From Ruegeria arenilitoris (GTDB lineage: Bacteria; Pseudomonadota; Alphaproteobacteria; Rhodobacterales; Rhodobacteraceae): a DNA stretch of 64,000 bases. The stretch lies in the NCBI RefSeq assembly GCF_042675705.1, contig NZ_JBHTJJ010000001.1. One strand, 5' to 3'. This document shows positions 49,116 to 57,668 of the stretch, piece by piece. Below the pieces are notes generated by a model. The model made no database searches. It was given only the letters and a program-made list of their open reading frames with translations, and was not told where the DNA came from. The position numbers were made by a program, and so were the translations under genes. How positions within the stretch are numbered: position 1 is the first letter of the stretch; every line of letters begins with the position of its first letter.

Positions 49116-51818
49116 ATGGCAAAGAAAATGCTTATCGATGCCACCCACGCGGAGGAGACCCGCGTCGTGGTGGTGGACGGGAACAAGGTCGAGGAGTTCG
49201 ATTTTGAATCCGAAAACAAACGCCAGCTTGCTGGCAACATCTATCTGGCAAAAGTAACGCGCGTCGAACCTTCGCTGCAGGCGGCCTTTGTTGACTATGG
49301 CGGGAACCGGCATGGCTTCCTTGCGTTCTCGGAAATCCATCCGGACTACTATCAGATTCCGGTCGCAGACCGCGAAGCCCTGATGGAGGAAGAGCGCGCC
49401 TATGCCGAGGCAATGAAGGCGCGGGACGAGGCCGAAGAATCCAAGCCCAAGAAGCGCCGCTCGCGGTCGCGCTCGAAAGCGGCAGAGGTCAAGACGGACG
49501 ATCCGGTCGAAACGCTGGACGTATCCGCCGAGCCGACAGGCATGGAAACCATCGACCTGCTTGAGGAAGAGGCCGCTGATCAGGATGTGCCCGAAGGCAC
49601 GTCTCCGATGGAGACGGTCGCTGAAACTCCGGTCGAAGAGCCGAGTGAAGACGCGAGTGACGAACCGGCGGACGAAACGGCCGAAGCCGAAGTCGACGCC
49701 GCACCCGCGGAACCCGTCGAAGCAGACGAGCCCGACGCAGATCTAGCCGACGACACAGACGCCGAAGCTGATGAGGCCAAGCCGGATGCGGCTGCCAAGG
49801 ATGACACCATCGAGTCGGTTGCGGATGATGATGACAGCGAGGACATCCGTCCTCCGCGCAAACCACGCCCGCGCCGCTACAAGATTCAGGAAGTCATCAA
49901 GGTGCGCCAGGTTCTGTTGGTGCAGGTCGTGAAGGAAGAACGTGGCAACAAGGGTGCCGCGCTGACCACTTACCTGTCGCTGGCCGGCCGGTATTGTGTG
50001 TTGATGCCGAACACCGCGCGCGGGGGTGGCATCAGCCGCAAGATCACCAACGCCGCGGACCGCAAGAAGCTCAAGGAAATAGCATCCGAGATCGACGTGC
50101 CTACGGGCGCTGGTCTGATCATCCGTACAGCCGGTGCCAAGCGTACCAAGTCCGAGATCAAGCGCGACTACGAATACCTGCAGCGCCTGTGGGAGCAGAT
50201 CCGCGAACTGACGCTCAAATCGATCGCTCCTGCGAAGATCTATGAGGAGGGCGACCTAATCAAGCGGTCGATCCGTGATCTTTACAATCGGGACATCGAC
50301 GAGGTTCTGGTCGAAGGCGAAGGCGGCTACCGCATCGCCAAAGACTTCATGAAGATGATCATGCCGTCGCACGCCAAGAACGTGAAGCGGTACGAGGACC
50401 AACTGCCGCTGTTCGCGCGCTATCAGGTGGAAAGCTATCTGGCGGGAATGTTCAACCCGACGGTCCAGCTGAAATCGGGCGGATATATCGTGATCGGCGT
50501 GACCGAGGCGTTGGTTGCCATCGACGTGAACTCGGGCCGGGCCACCAAGGAAGGCTCGATCGAGGAAACTGCGCTGAAGACCAACCTTGAGGCCGCCGAG
50601 GAAGTTGCACGCCAGCTGCGCCTGCGCGACCTGGCCGGTCTGATCGTCATCGACTTCATCGACATGGATGAGCGTAAGAACAACCTGGCGGTTGAAAAGC
50701 GCCTGAAGGACAAGCTGAAGACCGATCGAGCCCGTATTCAGGTCGGACGGATCTCGGGCTTTGGCCTGCTAGAGATGAGCCGCCAGCGCCTGCGCCCAGG
50801 AATGCTTGAGGCAACCACACAGCCTTGCCCGTCCTGCCATGGCACCGGTCTGATCCGCTCGGACGACAACATGGCTCTGTCGATCCTGCGTCAGATCGAA
50901 GAGGAAGGGACACGCCGCCGCTCGCGCGAGGTGCTGGTGCGGTGTCCGGTCAGCATTGCGAACTTCCTGATGAACCAGAAGCGCGAGCATATCGCGCAGA
51001 TCGAGGCCCGCTATGGCCTGTCGGTTCGGATCGAAGGTGATATTCATCTGGTCAGCCCTGATTTCTCGATGGAAAAGTTCAAGACGGCCAGCCGAATCGT
51101 TCCCGAAGCGTCTGCGCCGGTGGTGTCCGCGACGGCATCGCTGATGGATCTGGTGGATTCCGAGGACGAGGTTGAGGACAGCGCAGTCGAGCCGGAACAG
51201 GTGGAAGAGGAAGCCAAGCCGAAGCGCAAGCGCCGCCGGCGTCGCCGCAAGAAGAACGGCGGTAACGGCGAGCAGGCCGAGGCAACCACTTCTGACGAAG
51301 CTGCGGAAGACAAGGCGACCACCGAGGCGCAACCAGAAGAGTCCGGGACGGAAAAGACCGCTGAGTCTGAATCCGCTTCTGCTGAGGCAGCAGAAGCTGG
51401 TGCTGAAAGCGTGACCGAGGGTGAAGCGGAGCAGGCCGAGGAAAAACCGGCCAAGCCCAAAAAACGTCGGGCACCGCGCCGCAAGAAGACGGCCGAGGTT
51501 GAAGAGGCCGCCGCGCCGGAACCCGAGGTGGCCGAGGAAGCGGTTCAGGCGGCAGCAGAAACGCCTGCCGATGAGGCGTCCCCTGCTGCGGACAATGCCC
51601 CCGAAGCGCAAGCTGAGGAGCCAGTCGAAGCGAGTGAGCCCGAGGTAGCGGCAGAAGTCGAAACGCCTGATGCCGAGCCCGTGGCGGAAGCGTCGGAGGC
51701 GGCAACAGAAGAAAAAGCCGAGGACGCCGCAGAGCCGGTGCTTGAGACGGTGGCGGAAGAACCCGAGCCGTCCCCGGCCAAGCCCAAGCGGCGCGGTTGG
51801 TGGTCTCTGGGCCAATAA
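49116..51818 (+). CDS. rne: Ribonuclease E
   Basis: Endoribonuclease that initiates mRNA decay and assembles the degradosome. The 900 residues begin with KKMLIDATHAEETRVVVVDG. The S1 domain (VEPSLQAAFVDYGGNRHGFL) is split by an acidic insertion of roughly 150 residues (about 120-265), usual in alphaproteobacteria. Catalytic Asp470 (AIDVNSGRATK) and Asp513 (IVIDFIDMD) are 43 residues apart as in E. coli; the zinc link CPSCHGTG starts at Cys571. The C-terminal third is a Glu/Ala/Lys-rich disordered region with KRKRRRRRRKK, ending in KRRGWWSLGQ, which matches the GWW motif that binds PNPase in Caulobacter. AAGGA supports ATG 49116. Confidence 0.97.
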   Translation: MAKKMLIDATHAEETRVVVVDGNKVEEFDFESENKRQLAGNIYLAKVTRVEPSLQAAFVDYGGNRHGFLAFSEIHPDYYQIPVADREALMEEERAYAEAMKARDEAEESKPKKRRSRSRSKAAEVKTDDPVETLDVSAEPTGMETIDLLEEEAADQDVPEGTSPMETVAETPVEEPSEDASDEPADETAEAEVDAAPAEPVEADEPDADLADDTDAEADEAKPDAAAKDDTIESVADDDDSEDIRPPRKPRPRRYKIQEVIKVRQVLLVQVVKEERGNKGAALTTYLSLAGRYCVLMPNTARGGGISRKITNAADRKKLKEIASEIDVPTGAGLIIRTAGAKRTKSEIKRDYEYLQRLWEQIRELTLKSIAPAKIYEEGDLIKRSIRDLYNRDIDEVLVEGEGGYRIAKDFMKMIMPSHAKNVKRYEDQLPLFARYQVESYLAGMFNPTVQLKSGGYIVIGVTEALVAIDVNSGRATKEGSIEETALKTNLEAAEEVARQLRLRDLAGLIVIDFIDMDERKNNLAVEKRLKDKLKTDRARIQVGRISGFGLLEMSRQRLRPGMLEATTQPCPSCHGTGLIRSDDNMALSILRQIEEEGTRRRSREVLVRCPVSIANFLMNQKREHIAQIEARYGLSVRIEGDIHLVSPDFSMEKFKTASRIVPEASAPVVSATASLMDLVDSEDEVEDSAVEPEQVEEEAKPKRKRRRRRRKKNGGNGEQAEATTSDEAAEDKATTEAQPEESGTEKTAESESASAEAAEAGAESVTEGEAEQAEEKPAKPKKRRAPRRKKTAEVEEAAAPEPEVAEEAVQAAAETPADEASPAADNAPEAQAEEPVEASEPEVAAEVETPDAEPVAEASEAATEEKAEDAAEPVLETVAEEPEPSPAKPKRRGWWSLGQ

Positions 51819-51827
51819 GACAACAAA

Positions 51828-51854
51828 GGCGGACAGTATTGTCCGCCTTTTTTT
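51828..51854 (+). terminator. Rho-independent terminator of rne, also usable by tusA
   Basis: GGCGGACA (51828-51835) and TGTCCGCC (51840-51847) pair around GTAT, followed by seven T. AAA on the other side lets it serve the convergent tusA gene as well. Confidence 0.95.
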
Positions 51855-51857
51855 CTT

Positions 51858-52097
51858 TCAGGTCCCGCCGTTTTTCCGAATGAGATAGACGTGGTGATCC
51901 GCAGCTTCTTCCATCCCGATCAGCTCGTGCCCGGACTCCGAGCAGAAATGAGGTACATCGACGATTGCGGCCGGATCGTCGGCAAGGACCCGGAGTAGGG
52001 AGCCCGCAGGCATGGCCTTGAGCCGTTTGCGGGCTTTCAGGACGGGCAGGGGGCACAGTAGGCCCAATGCATCCAGGGTTTCGGCTTCTTGTGTCAT
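51858..52097 (-). CDS. TusA-family sulfurtransferase
   Basis: 79 residues, the standard TusA (SirA) size. The sulfur-carrying cysteine is Cys15 in DALGLLCPLPVLKARKRL, and the rest shows LLRVLADDPAAIVDVPHFCS. TusA-type proteins relay persulfide sulfur for tRNA thiolation or other sulfur chemistry. The ATG at 52097 gives the usual short N terminus. Divergent from ccdA across 105 bases. Confidence 0.93.
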   Translation of the reverse strand: MTQEAETLDALGLLCPLPVLKARKRLKAMPAGSLLRVLADDPAAIVDVPHFCSESGHELIGMEEAADHHVYLIRKNGGT

Positions 52098-52202
52098 GGC
52101 TCTCAGATATTTGCACCGTGCACGGCTGTCCAGCCGGCAACCACGAGGATGTGACCGAATGGCCCCGTGACGCGCCCCATTGGATATCATATGTGCAGTG
52201 GC

Positions 52203-52955
52203 ATGTTCGGAATCGATATCATCGACGCGGGGCTGCTGCCCGCCATGTTCATCGCGCTGGTCGGCGGGTTGATCAGCTTTCTGTCGCCCTGCGTTTTGCC
52301 GATCGTGCCGCCCTATCTGGCCTATATGAGCGGCGTGACCATCCACGATATGCAAGATCAGGCGCAAGCCCGGCGCAAGGCGACCCTGTCGGCGCTGTTC
52401 TTCGTTCTTGGACTGTCGACGGTTTTCCTGCTGCTGGGCTTCACGGCCTCGGCCTTCGGCGCATTCGTGCTGCAGAACCAAGAGCTGTTCGCCAAGGCCT
52501 CGGGTCTGGTGGTGATCGTCTTCGGCCTGCATTTCCTAAATGTGTTCCGCATTCCGATCCTGGACCGCGAAGCGCGGCTCGAAACCGGGGACTCAGGCGG
52601 CTCGGTTTTTGGGGCTTACATCCTGGGGTTGGCTTTCGCATTCGGCTGGACCCCGTGCATCGGCCCCCAGCTGGGCGCGATTCTGTCGCTGGCCGCGTCC
52701 GAGGCCTCGGTGGCACGGGGCACGCTGTTGCTGGGCGTCTACGCGGCGGGTCTGGGCATACCGTTCCTGCTGGCTGCGATGTTCCTGAACCGGTCGATGG
52801 CGGTGATGAACAAGCTGAAACCGCATATGGGAACGATCGAAAAAGTCATGGGTGGCTTGTTGCTGGTCGTCGGCATCATGCTCGTGACAGGTCTGTTCAC
52901 CGAGTTCAGCTGGTGGCTGCTTGAGACATTCCCGGCACTGGCCACTCTGGGCTGA
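52203..52955 (+). CDS. ccdA: Thiol-disulfide transporter CcdA
   Basis: Moves reducing equivalents across the inner membrane for cytochrome c maturation. The 250 residues are polytopic with about six helices. The two redox cysteines are Cys30 in FLSPCVLPIVPPYLAYM and Cys152 in GWTPCIGPQLGAIL. It complements the ccmE-ccmFH genes at 36-40 kb. The start is chosen by family resemblance (FGIDIIDAGLLPAM); an in-frame ATG at 52191 would add four residues, and neither has a strong ribosome site. Confidence 0.93.
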   Translation: MFGIDIIDAGLLPAMFIALVGGLISFLSPCVLPIVPPYLAYMSGVTIHDMQDQAQARRKATLSALFFVLGLSTVFLLLGFTASAFGAFVLQNQELFAKASGLVVIVFGLHFLNVFRIPILDREARLETGDSGGSVFGAYILGLAFAFGWTPCIGPQLGAILSLAASEASVARGTLLLGVYAAGLGIPFLLAAMFLNRSMAVMNKLKPHMGTIEKVMGGLLLVVGIMLVTGLFTEFSWWLLETFPALATLG

Positions 52956-53033
52956 CGCGGCGCCCGGTCGCGATGATCGGGCCTTACCTTGGCCACATCG
53001 CTGCGCTAACCTGCCCGCAACAAGGGCAAAGGC

Positions 53034-54308
53034 ATGAGCAGTCAGGTTCCGCAATCTGGGGTACAACGACGCCGGGTGTTCTACATCCCCGGCTATGATC
53101 CGATCCATCCCCGTCGCTATCGCGAGCTCTACCGGACAGAGGGGCGCGCGCAGTCAGGGATATCCGGGTATCGGTTGGAGGTCTCGGCCAAGACGGGCGA
53201 TGGCCCCTATGGCTGGTATGTCCGGTCGGAGCAGGACGGGGCCGAAATGCATACGGATGTCGAGGTTCTGGTCTGGTCCGACATCGTGCGCGAGAGCATG
53301 GACGGCTCGATCCCGGCGACCTATTGGCAATTGTTGCGCACGGCGTGGATCTACATCTCGACCGGCACGCTGTGGCGGCTGATGTGGCTGCGCAAGGGGC
53401 CGGTGATCGCGGCCCTTTATCCGGTGGCGATGCTGCTGGGGCAGTTGGCCCTGGCGGGATTGGTCTTCTACGGAGTGGCAATGTTGTCCGCGTCCGCGAT
53501 GCATTGGTTGGCTGAAGCTGTAGAAGGACCCGCGCTGTTCGGACCCTATTTTGCGCCGCGGATGTATCTCAGCCTGGCGCTTGGCATGTTGGCGGGATGG
53601 TGGGTCTTGCGCTGGTTCCGCAAGATCGACAACCGCCTGTTCGCCTATTACCTGATGCACGACTATGCCTATTCAGCGCGGCTGAGGGGGGAAACGCCGC
53701 CCGAGTTGCAGGCCCGGATGGACGAATTCCGCGCCTTGATCGCGGAGGCGCTGCGGTCGCCGGTCGATGAGGTTCTGGTGGTGGGCCACAGTTCCGGCGC
53801 GCATCTTGGGGTCTCGGTTCTGGCCGAGCTGCTACGGCGGAGCGAAGTGCCGCCGGACGGTCCGGCCCTGTCTTTCCTGACATTGGGGCAGGTGGTGCCG
53901 ATGGTGTCATTCCTGCCGCGGGCCGATCAATTGCGCGCCGACCTGCAGTTGCTGTCGCAGACCGAGCAGTTGACATGGGTCGATGTCTCGGCACCCGGGG
54001 ACGGCTGCGCCTTTGCCCTATGTGATCCGGTTGCGGTCAGTGGGGTTGCCGTGCCGGGCAAACGCTGGCCTCTGGTTCTGTCAGCCGCGTTCACGCAAAC
54101 CCTGTCGCCCGAACAATGGGCCGCGCTGCGCTGGCGGTTCTTCCGACTGCATTTCCAGTATCTTTGCGCCTTTGATCGGCCGGGCGACTATGACTATTTC
54201 CGCATCACCGCCGGGCCGCTGACACTGGGCGCACGTTTCGCCGGGCGGACGCCGTCGAAATCGCGGATCGAGCGGGCGGTGTCCAAATACCGAACGGTGC
54301 GCGCATGA
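53034..54308 (+). CDS. Membrane-anchored alpha/beta hydrolase-like protein
   Basis: 424 residues. The start RRRVFYIPGYDPIHPRRYRE is a PGxDP strand seen in hydrolases that act on lipids. Two membrane segments lie in the middle (AALYPVAMLLGQLALAGLVF and YLSLALGMLAGWWVLRWF), followed by the nucleophile elbow VLVVGHSSGAHLGVSVLAEL with Ser253. A late Asp and His (SAPGDGCAFALCDP, RLHFQYLC) could complete the triad. Its stop overlaps the start of the P450 gene by four bases (ATGA), so they are co-translated. The substrate is unknown; a lipid or membrane-bound ester is the best guess. Confidence 0.7.
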   Translation: MSSQVPQSGVQRRRVFYIPGYDPIHPRRYRELYRTEGRAQSGISGYRLEVSAKTGDGPYGWYVRSEQDGAEMHTDVEVLVWSDIVRESMDGSIPATYWQLLRTAWIYISTGTLWRLMWLRKGPVIAALYPVAMLLGQLALAGLVFYGVAMLSASAMHWLAEAVEGPALFGPYFAPRMYLSLALGMLAGWWVLRWFRKIDNRLFAYYLMHDYAYSARLRGETPPELQARMDEFRALIAEALRSPVDEVLVVGHSSGAHLGVSVLAELLRRSEVPPDGPALSFLTLGQVVPMVSFLPRADQLRADLQLLSQTEQLTWVDVSAPGDGCAFALCDPVAVSGVAVPGKRWPLVLSAAFTQTLSPEQWAALRWRFFRLHFQYLCAFDRPGDYDYFRITAGPLTLGARFAGRTPSKSRIERAVSKYRTVRA

Positions 54309-55654
54309 CCCCGCCCAAACCGCCCGCCAGACCGGACAAGGTATCGCTGTGGCAATACCTGCGCCTGTTCCGGCGTGATATCCTGTCAGCTCAGCCGCAA
54401 CGCCTGTACCGCGCCTGGATGGCCGAGTTTCGCACCCCGTTCTTCCGGTCCTACCTGATCAACCAGCCCGAGCTGATCGACCGGGTTCTGAAACACCGCC
54501 CCGAGGATTTCCCGAAATCCGGCCGGATCAGCGAAGGCCTGCGACCCTTGCTGGGCCAATCGGTATTCCTAACCAATGGCGCGACCTGGGAGCGCCAGCG
54601 CCGCATCATCGACCCGGCCTTCGAGGGCGGACGGCTGAAACAGACCTTTCCCGCAATGCTGGCCTCGGCCGAGGCTTGCGCCGAACGCCTGCGCGACAAG
54701 ACAGGCGTGCCGATCGAGATCGAGGAGGTCACCAGCCATGCCGCCGCCGACGTAATCTTTCGCACCTTGTTTTCAGTCCCGATCGAGCACGAGGTCGCCG
54801 CGCAGGTGTTCGAGAAGTTCCGCGCCTATCAGCGGCAGCAACCTCTGCTGAACCTGGCGGCTTTCGTGCCGCTGCCCGGCTGGATGCCCCGGTTCCACGC
54901 ACGCAAGACCCGCGGTGCGGCGGCCGAAATCCGCGCCTTGATCGCCCGCCTGACCCGCGAGCGGGCCTCGCATATCGCCGCCGGCACCGCGCCCGACGAT
55001 CTGGCTACCAAGATCATGACCACGCCCGACCCCCTGACCGGGCAGTGTTTCGATACCGATGAGATGATCGATCAGGTCGCCATCTTTTTCCTGGCCGGGC
55101 ACGAGACCAGCGCCTCGGCCCTGGCATGGACGCTGTACCTGATGGCCGCCTATCCCGACTGGCAGGACCGCGTGGCCAAGGAAGCCCGCGCGCAGGACGA
55201 AATTAGCTTTGCCAGCATGTCCAGACTGCGCATCAGCCGCGATGTGTTCCGCGAGGCGCTGCGCCTCTATCCCCCGGTGCCGATGATGGTGCGCGAGGCC
55301 ACATGCCCCGAACGTTTCCGCGACCGCGACGTGCCCAAGGGCGCTCAGATCGTGCTCAGCCCATGGCACCTGCACCGGCACGAACGGCTGTGGGAGGACC
55401 CCGACAGCTTTGACCCGTCCCGCTGGGCGACCGAAAACGGCAAGGCCTGTCAGCGGGCAGCCTTCATCCCGTTTTCGGCCGGGCCGCGCGTCTGCACCGG
55501 GGCGGGGTTTGCGATGGTCGAGGGGCCGTTGATCCTGTCGACCCTGCTGCGGCGGTACCGGTTCGAACCTGTCGAGGGCCGCACCCCGGTACCGGTGGCG
55601 CATCTGACGGTCCGGTCGCGCGATGGAATCTGGCTGCGCGTGGTTGAGCGCTAA
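54305..55654 (+). CDS. Cytochrome P450
   Basis: 449 residues with all P450 marks: proton-relay helix I as FFLAGHETSASALAWTLYLM, the ExxR helix DVFREALRLYPPVPMM, and the heme-binding loop FIPFSAGPRVCTGAGFAM with ligand Cys397. No signal or membrane anchor is evident, as in soluble bacterial forms. No ferredoxin or ferredoxin reductase gene is in the window, so electron partners must be encoded elsewhere. It is translationally coupled to the membrane hydrolase, and the fba operator lies across its stop codon. Substrate unknown. Confidence 0.93.
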   Translation: MTPPKPPARPDKVSLWQYLRLFRRDILSAQPQRLYRAWMAEFRTPFFRSYLINQPELIDRVLKHRPEDFPKSGRISEGLRPLLGQSVFLTNGATWERQRRIIDPAFEGGRLKQTFPAMLASAEACAERLRDKTGVPIEIEEVTSHAAADVIFRTLFSVPIEHEVAAQVFEKFRAYQRQQPLLNLAAFVPLPGWMPRFHARKTRGAAAEIRALIARLTRERASHIAAGTAPDDLATKIMTTPDPLTGQCFDTDEMIDQVAIFFLAGHETSASALAWTLYLMAAYPDWQDRVAKEARAQDEISFASMSRLRISRDVFREALRLYPPVPMMVREATCPERFRDRDVPKGAQIVLSPWHLHRHERLWEDPDSFDPSRWATENGKACQRAAFIPFSAGPRVCTGAGFAMVEGPLILSTLLRRYRFEPVEGRTPVPVAHLTVRSRDGIWLRVVER

Positions 55655-55655
55655 C
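55644..55655. promoter_or_regulatory. LacI-like operator upstream of fba
   Basis: TTGAGCGCTAAC matches the gap1 palindrome GTTAGCGCTAAC at 10 of 12 positions, keeps the AGCGCT core, and lies 72 bases upstream of the aldolase start, overlapping the end of the P450 gene. Confidence 0.5.
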
Positions 55656-55726
55656 AAACTATCATCGCCCCGCGCCATGCTGTATGCGGTTGGAAAAGCG
55701 GAATCATTACTGAACGGGAAAGTGTT

Positions 55727-56608
55727 ATGTCCAAGGCTGAACAGCGCGAACAGATGATCAACGGTGCGGGCTTCATCGCGGCTCTGGATCAGAGCGGCGG
55801 CTCGACGCCCAAGGCGCTGGCGCTGTACGGGGTGCAGCCGTCCGACTATGGCTCGGACGAGGAGATGTTTGCCGAGATCCAGAAGATGCGGGCCCGGATC
55901 ATCCTGGCCGATGACTTTACCCGCGACAAAGTGATCGGCGCGATCCTGTTCGAGCGCACGCTGAGCGAGGAAATCGACGGTCGCAAGGTGGCCGATTACC
56001 TGTGGTCGGTCAAAGGCATCGTGCCGTTCCTCAAGATCGACAAGGGGCTGGAAGACACCGCAAACGGCGTACAACTGATGAAGCCCATCCCGGGTCTGGC
56101 CGAGACGCTGGCCAAGGCCGAAGGTGTGTTCGGCACGAAGGAGCGCTCAGTCATCCACGAGGCCAATGCCGAAGGCATCGCCGCCGTGGTGAAACAGCAA
56201 TTCGACGTGGCACGCGAGGTGATTGCCGCCGGCATGGTTCCGATCATCGAGCCCGAGGTGAACATCAAGTCGGACACCAAGGCCGAGGCCGAAGATATCC
56301 TGAAGGCCGAAATCCTCAAGAACCTCGACGAGTTGGGCGAGGGGCAGGACGTCATGCTGAAGCTGACCCTGCCCAGCAAGGCCAATCTGTATGACGAGGC
56401 CGCCGATCATCCGCGTGTTCTGCGGGTGGTGGCGTTGTCGGGCGGCTATTCGACCGACCAGGCCTGTGACCTGCTGGCGCAGAACGGCAAGATGATCGCC
56501 TCTTTCTCGCGCGCGCTGACCGAGGGACTGTCGAAACAGCAATCGGATGCCGAGTTCAACGCGGCCCTGGGCAGCAATATCGCCAAGATCTATCGCGCCT
56601 CGGTCTGA
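55727..56608 (+). CDS. fba: Fructose-bisphosphate aldolase, class I
   Basis: Cleaves or forms fructose 1,6-bisphosphate by a Schiff-base mechanism. The 293 residues match the short bacterial class I form: GFIAALDQSGGSTPKALALY, PFLKIDKGLEDTANGVQLMK, and the active-site lysine in the MLKLTLPSKANLY segment; ALSGGYSTDQACDLLAQN binds phosphate. No metal site is needed in this class. The LacI-like operator upstream ties it to the gap genes. Its last 19 bases overlap the opposite-strand tag gene. Confidence 0.95.
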   Translation: MSKAEQREQMINGAGFIAALDQSGGSTPKALALYGVQPSDYGSDEEMFAEIQKMRARIILADDFTRDKVIGAILFERTLSEEIDGRKVADYLWSVKGIVPFLKIDKGLEDTANGVQLMKPIPGLAETLAKAEGVFGTKERSVIHEANAEGIAAVVKQQFDVAREVIAAGMVPIIEPEVNIKSDTKAEAEDILKAEILKNLDELGEGQDVMLKLTLPSKANLYDEAADHPRVLRVVALSGGYSTDQACDLLAQNGKMIASFSRALTEGLSKQQSDAEFNAALGSNIAKIYRASV

Positions 56609-57213
56609 AGTCGGACCGGTTTGATGAACGAGCGGCGCATCTGCGCCGCTTTTTCGCGCATGGCGCAGCCGGTGGCGTGGTCATTCACCAGCCCCATCGC
56701 CTGCATGAAGGCAAACACCGTGGTGGGGCCGACAAATTTCCACCCGCGCTTTTTCAGATCCTTGGACATGGCGACCGACTCGGGCGAAGTCGAGGCCGTC
56801 TGCGGCGTGGGTGGGGTGTCAGGCTCGAACTGCCAGACATAGGCCGCCAGCGAGCCGGTTTCGGCCACCAGCTCCTGAGCGCGGCGGGCGTTGTTGATCA
56901 CCGCCTCGATCTTGCCGCGATGGCGGATGATGCCGGTATCTTGTAGCAGGCGCTCAACGTCAGCCTCATCAAAGCCAGCCATCAAGTTAAAATCAAACCT
57001 GGAAAAGGCTTTGCGGAAATTCTCGCGCTTGGCCAGAATGGTGCGCCAGCTGAGGCCGGACTGGAAGCTTTCAAGGCAAAGCTTCTCGAACAGGCGCTGG
57101 TCGTCACCTACCGGATAACCCCATTCATTGTCGTGATAGTCGAAAAACTCCGGCGCGGCCTGACACCAGCCGCATCGCGGTTGGCCATCCGGCCCGGTCA
57201 CGAGTTCGCGCAT
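56590..57213 (-). CDS. tag: DNA-3-methyladenine glycosylase I
   Basis: Base-excision enzyme that removes 3-methyladenine from DNA. The 207 residues have the N-terminal zinc ligand pair in PRCGWCQAAPEFFDYHDNEW, the helix-hairpin region LCLESFQSGLSWRTILAKRE with FDEADVERLLQDTGIIRHRG, and the C-terminal zinc ligands in VNDHATGCAMREKA. Length and order are standard. A GTAC-N7-GTTC sequence six bases before the start resembles an SOS box with one mismatch. The 3' end overlaps fba by 19 bases. Confidence 0.95.
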   Translation of the reverse strand: MRELVTGPDGQPRCGWCQAAPEFFDYHDNEWGYPVGDDQRLFEKLCLESFQSGLSWRTILAKRENFRKAFSRFDFNLMAGFDEADVERLLQDTGIIRHRGKIEAVINNARRAQELVAETGSLAAYVWQFEPDTPPTPQTASTSPESVAMSKDLKKRGWKFVGPTTVFAFMQAMGLVNDHATGCAMREKAAQMRRSFIKPVRLQTEAR

Positions 57214-57218
57214 CGAAT

Positions 57219-57233
57219 GTACCCCTTTTGTTC
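57219..57233. promoter_or_regulatory. Possible imperfect LexA box before tag
   Basis: GTAC (57219-57222), seven bases, GTTC (57230-57233): one mismatch from the GTTC-N7-GTTC consensus, on the strand opposite to tag. It would cover the ribosome-binding region of a DNA repair gene. Confidence 0.35.
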
Positions 57234-57264
57234 ACCATCAGCCTAGACACCGACGGGGATCAGA

Positions 57265-57495
57265 TCAAGGGCTGCGATCGGGTGATCGATACCAGTTCAG
57301 AACAAAGACGCGAATGGCCGAGGCCAACCCGGTCTCGGGGTCGCGCGCGACATCAATTTCCGAGGCCAAAACGTTGATCGGCAACCCTTTTGCCTTGGCG
57401 ATGTCTCGGAACGCCTGCCAGAACTCATCCTCGAGCGAGACCGAAGTGCGGTGCCCCTTGAGGGTCAGCGAGCGTTTGACGGGCGGGCCGCTCAT
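57265..57495 (-). CDS. Ribbon-helix-helix domain protein
   Basis: 76 residues. RSLTLKGHRTSVSLEDEFWQ is the strand-helix of an RHH_4-type fold, and FRDIAKAKGLPINVLASEID followed by ASAIRVFVLNWYR completes it. These proteins resemble DNA-binding repressors but their targets are unknown. It is the last gene of the fumC - DUF4169 - RHH operon; its start overlaps the preceding stop by four bases. Confidence 0.88.
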   Translation of the reverse strand: MSGPPVKRSLTLKGHRTSVSLEDEFWQAFRDIAKAKGLPINVLASEIDVARDPETGLASAIRVFVLNWYRSPDRSP

Positions 57496-57668
57496 TCATC
57501 CAGCTCGTGATTGTCCAGATCGCGGCGGGCTTTGTCGGCGCGGGTCGTGTCCAGCTGTTTGTTCGCTTTGCTGCGCCCGAACGCCGCCGCGTTCCGGTCG
57601 GCGCGGGCCTTTTTCTCGGCCCGCGCCTTTTCCTTGCGATACCGGTTCAGATTGACCGGCTTGCCCAT
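57492..57668 (-). CDS. DUF4169 family small basic protein
   Basis: 58 residues. The N terminus MGKPVNLNRYRKEKARAEKK continues as a charged single helix with ARADRNAAAFGRSKANKQLD and ends in RRDLDNHELDE. This is the DUF4169 pattern; the role of the family is unknown. Its ATG overlaps the fumC stop by one base (TGATG) and its stop overlaps the RHH start by four, so all three are translated in series. Confidence 0.9.
   Translation of the reverse strand: MGKPVNLNRYRKEKARAEKKARADRNAAAFGRSKANKQLDTTRADKARRDLDNHELDE

Noticed and set aside
48784..49257. Open frame in the rne leader
   Set aside because: Arg/Cys-rich product, no ribosome site, runs out of frame into the start of rne.
53001..53010. CTGCGCTAAC upstream of the membrane hydrolase gene as a fifth LacI-like operator
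   Set aside because: Only one half matches the palindrome (8 of 12 overall); not enough to call.
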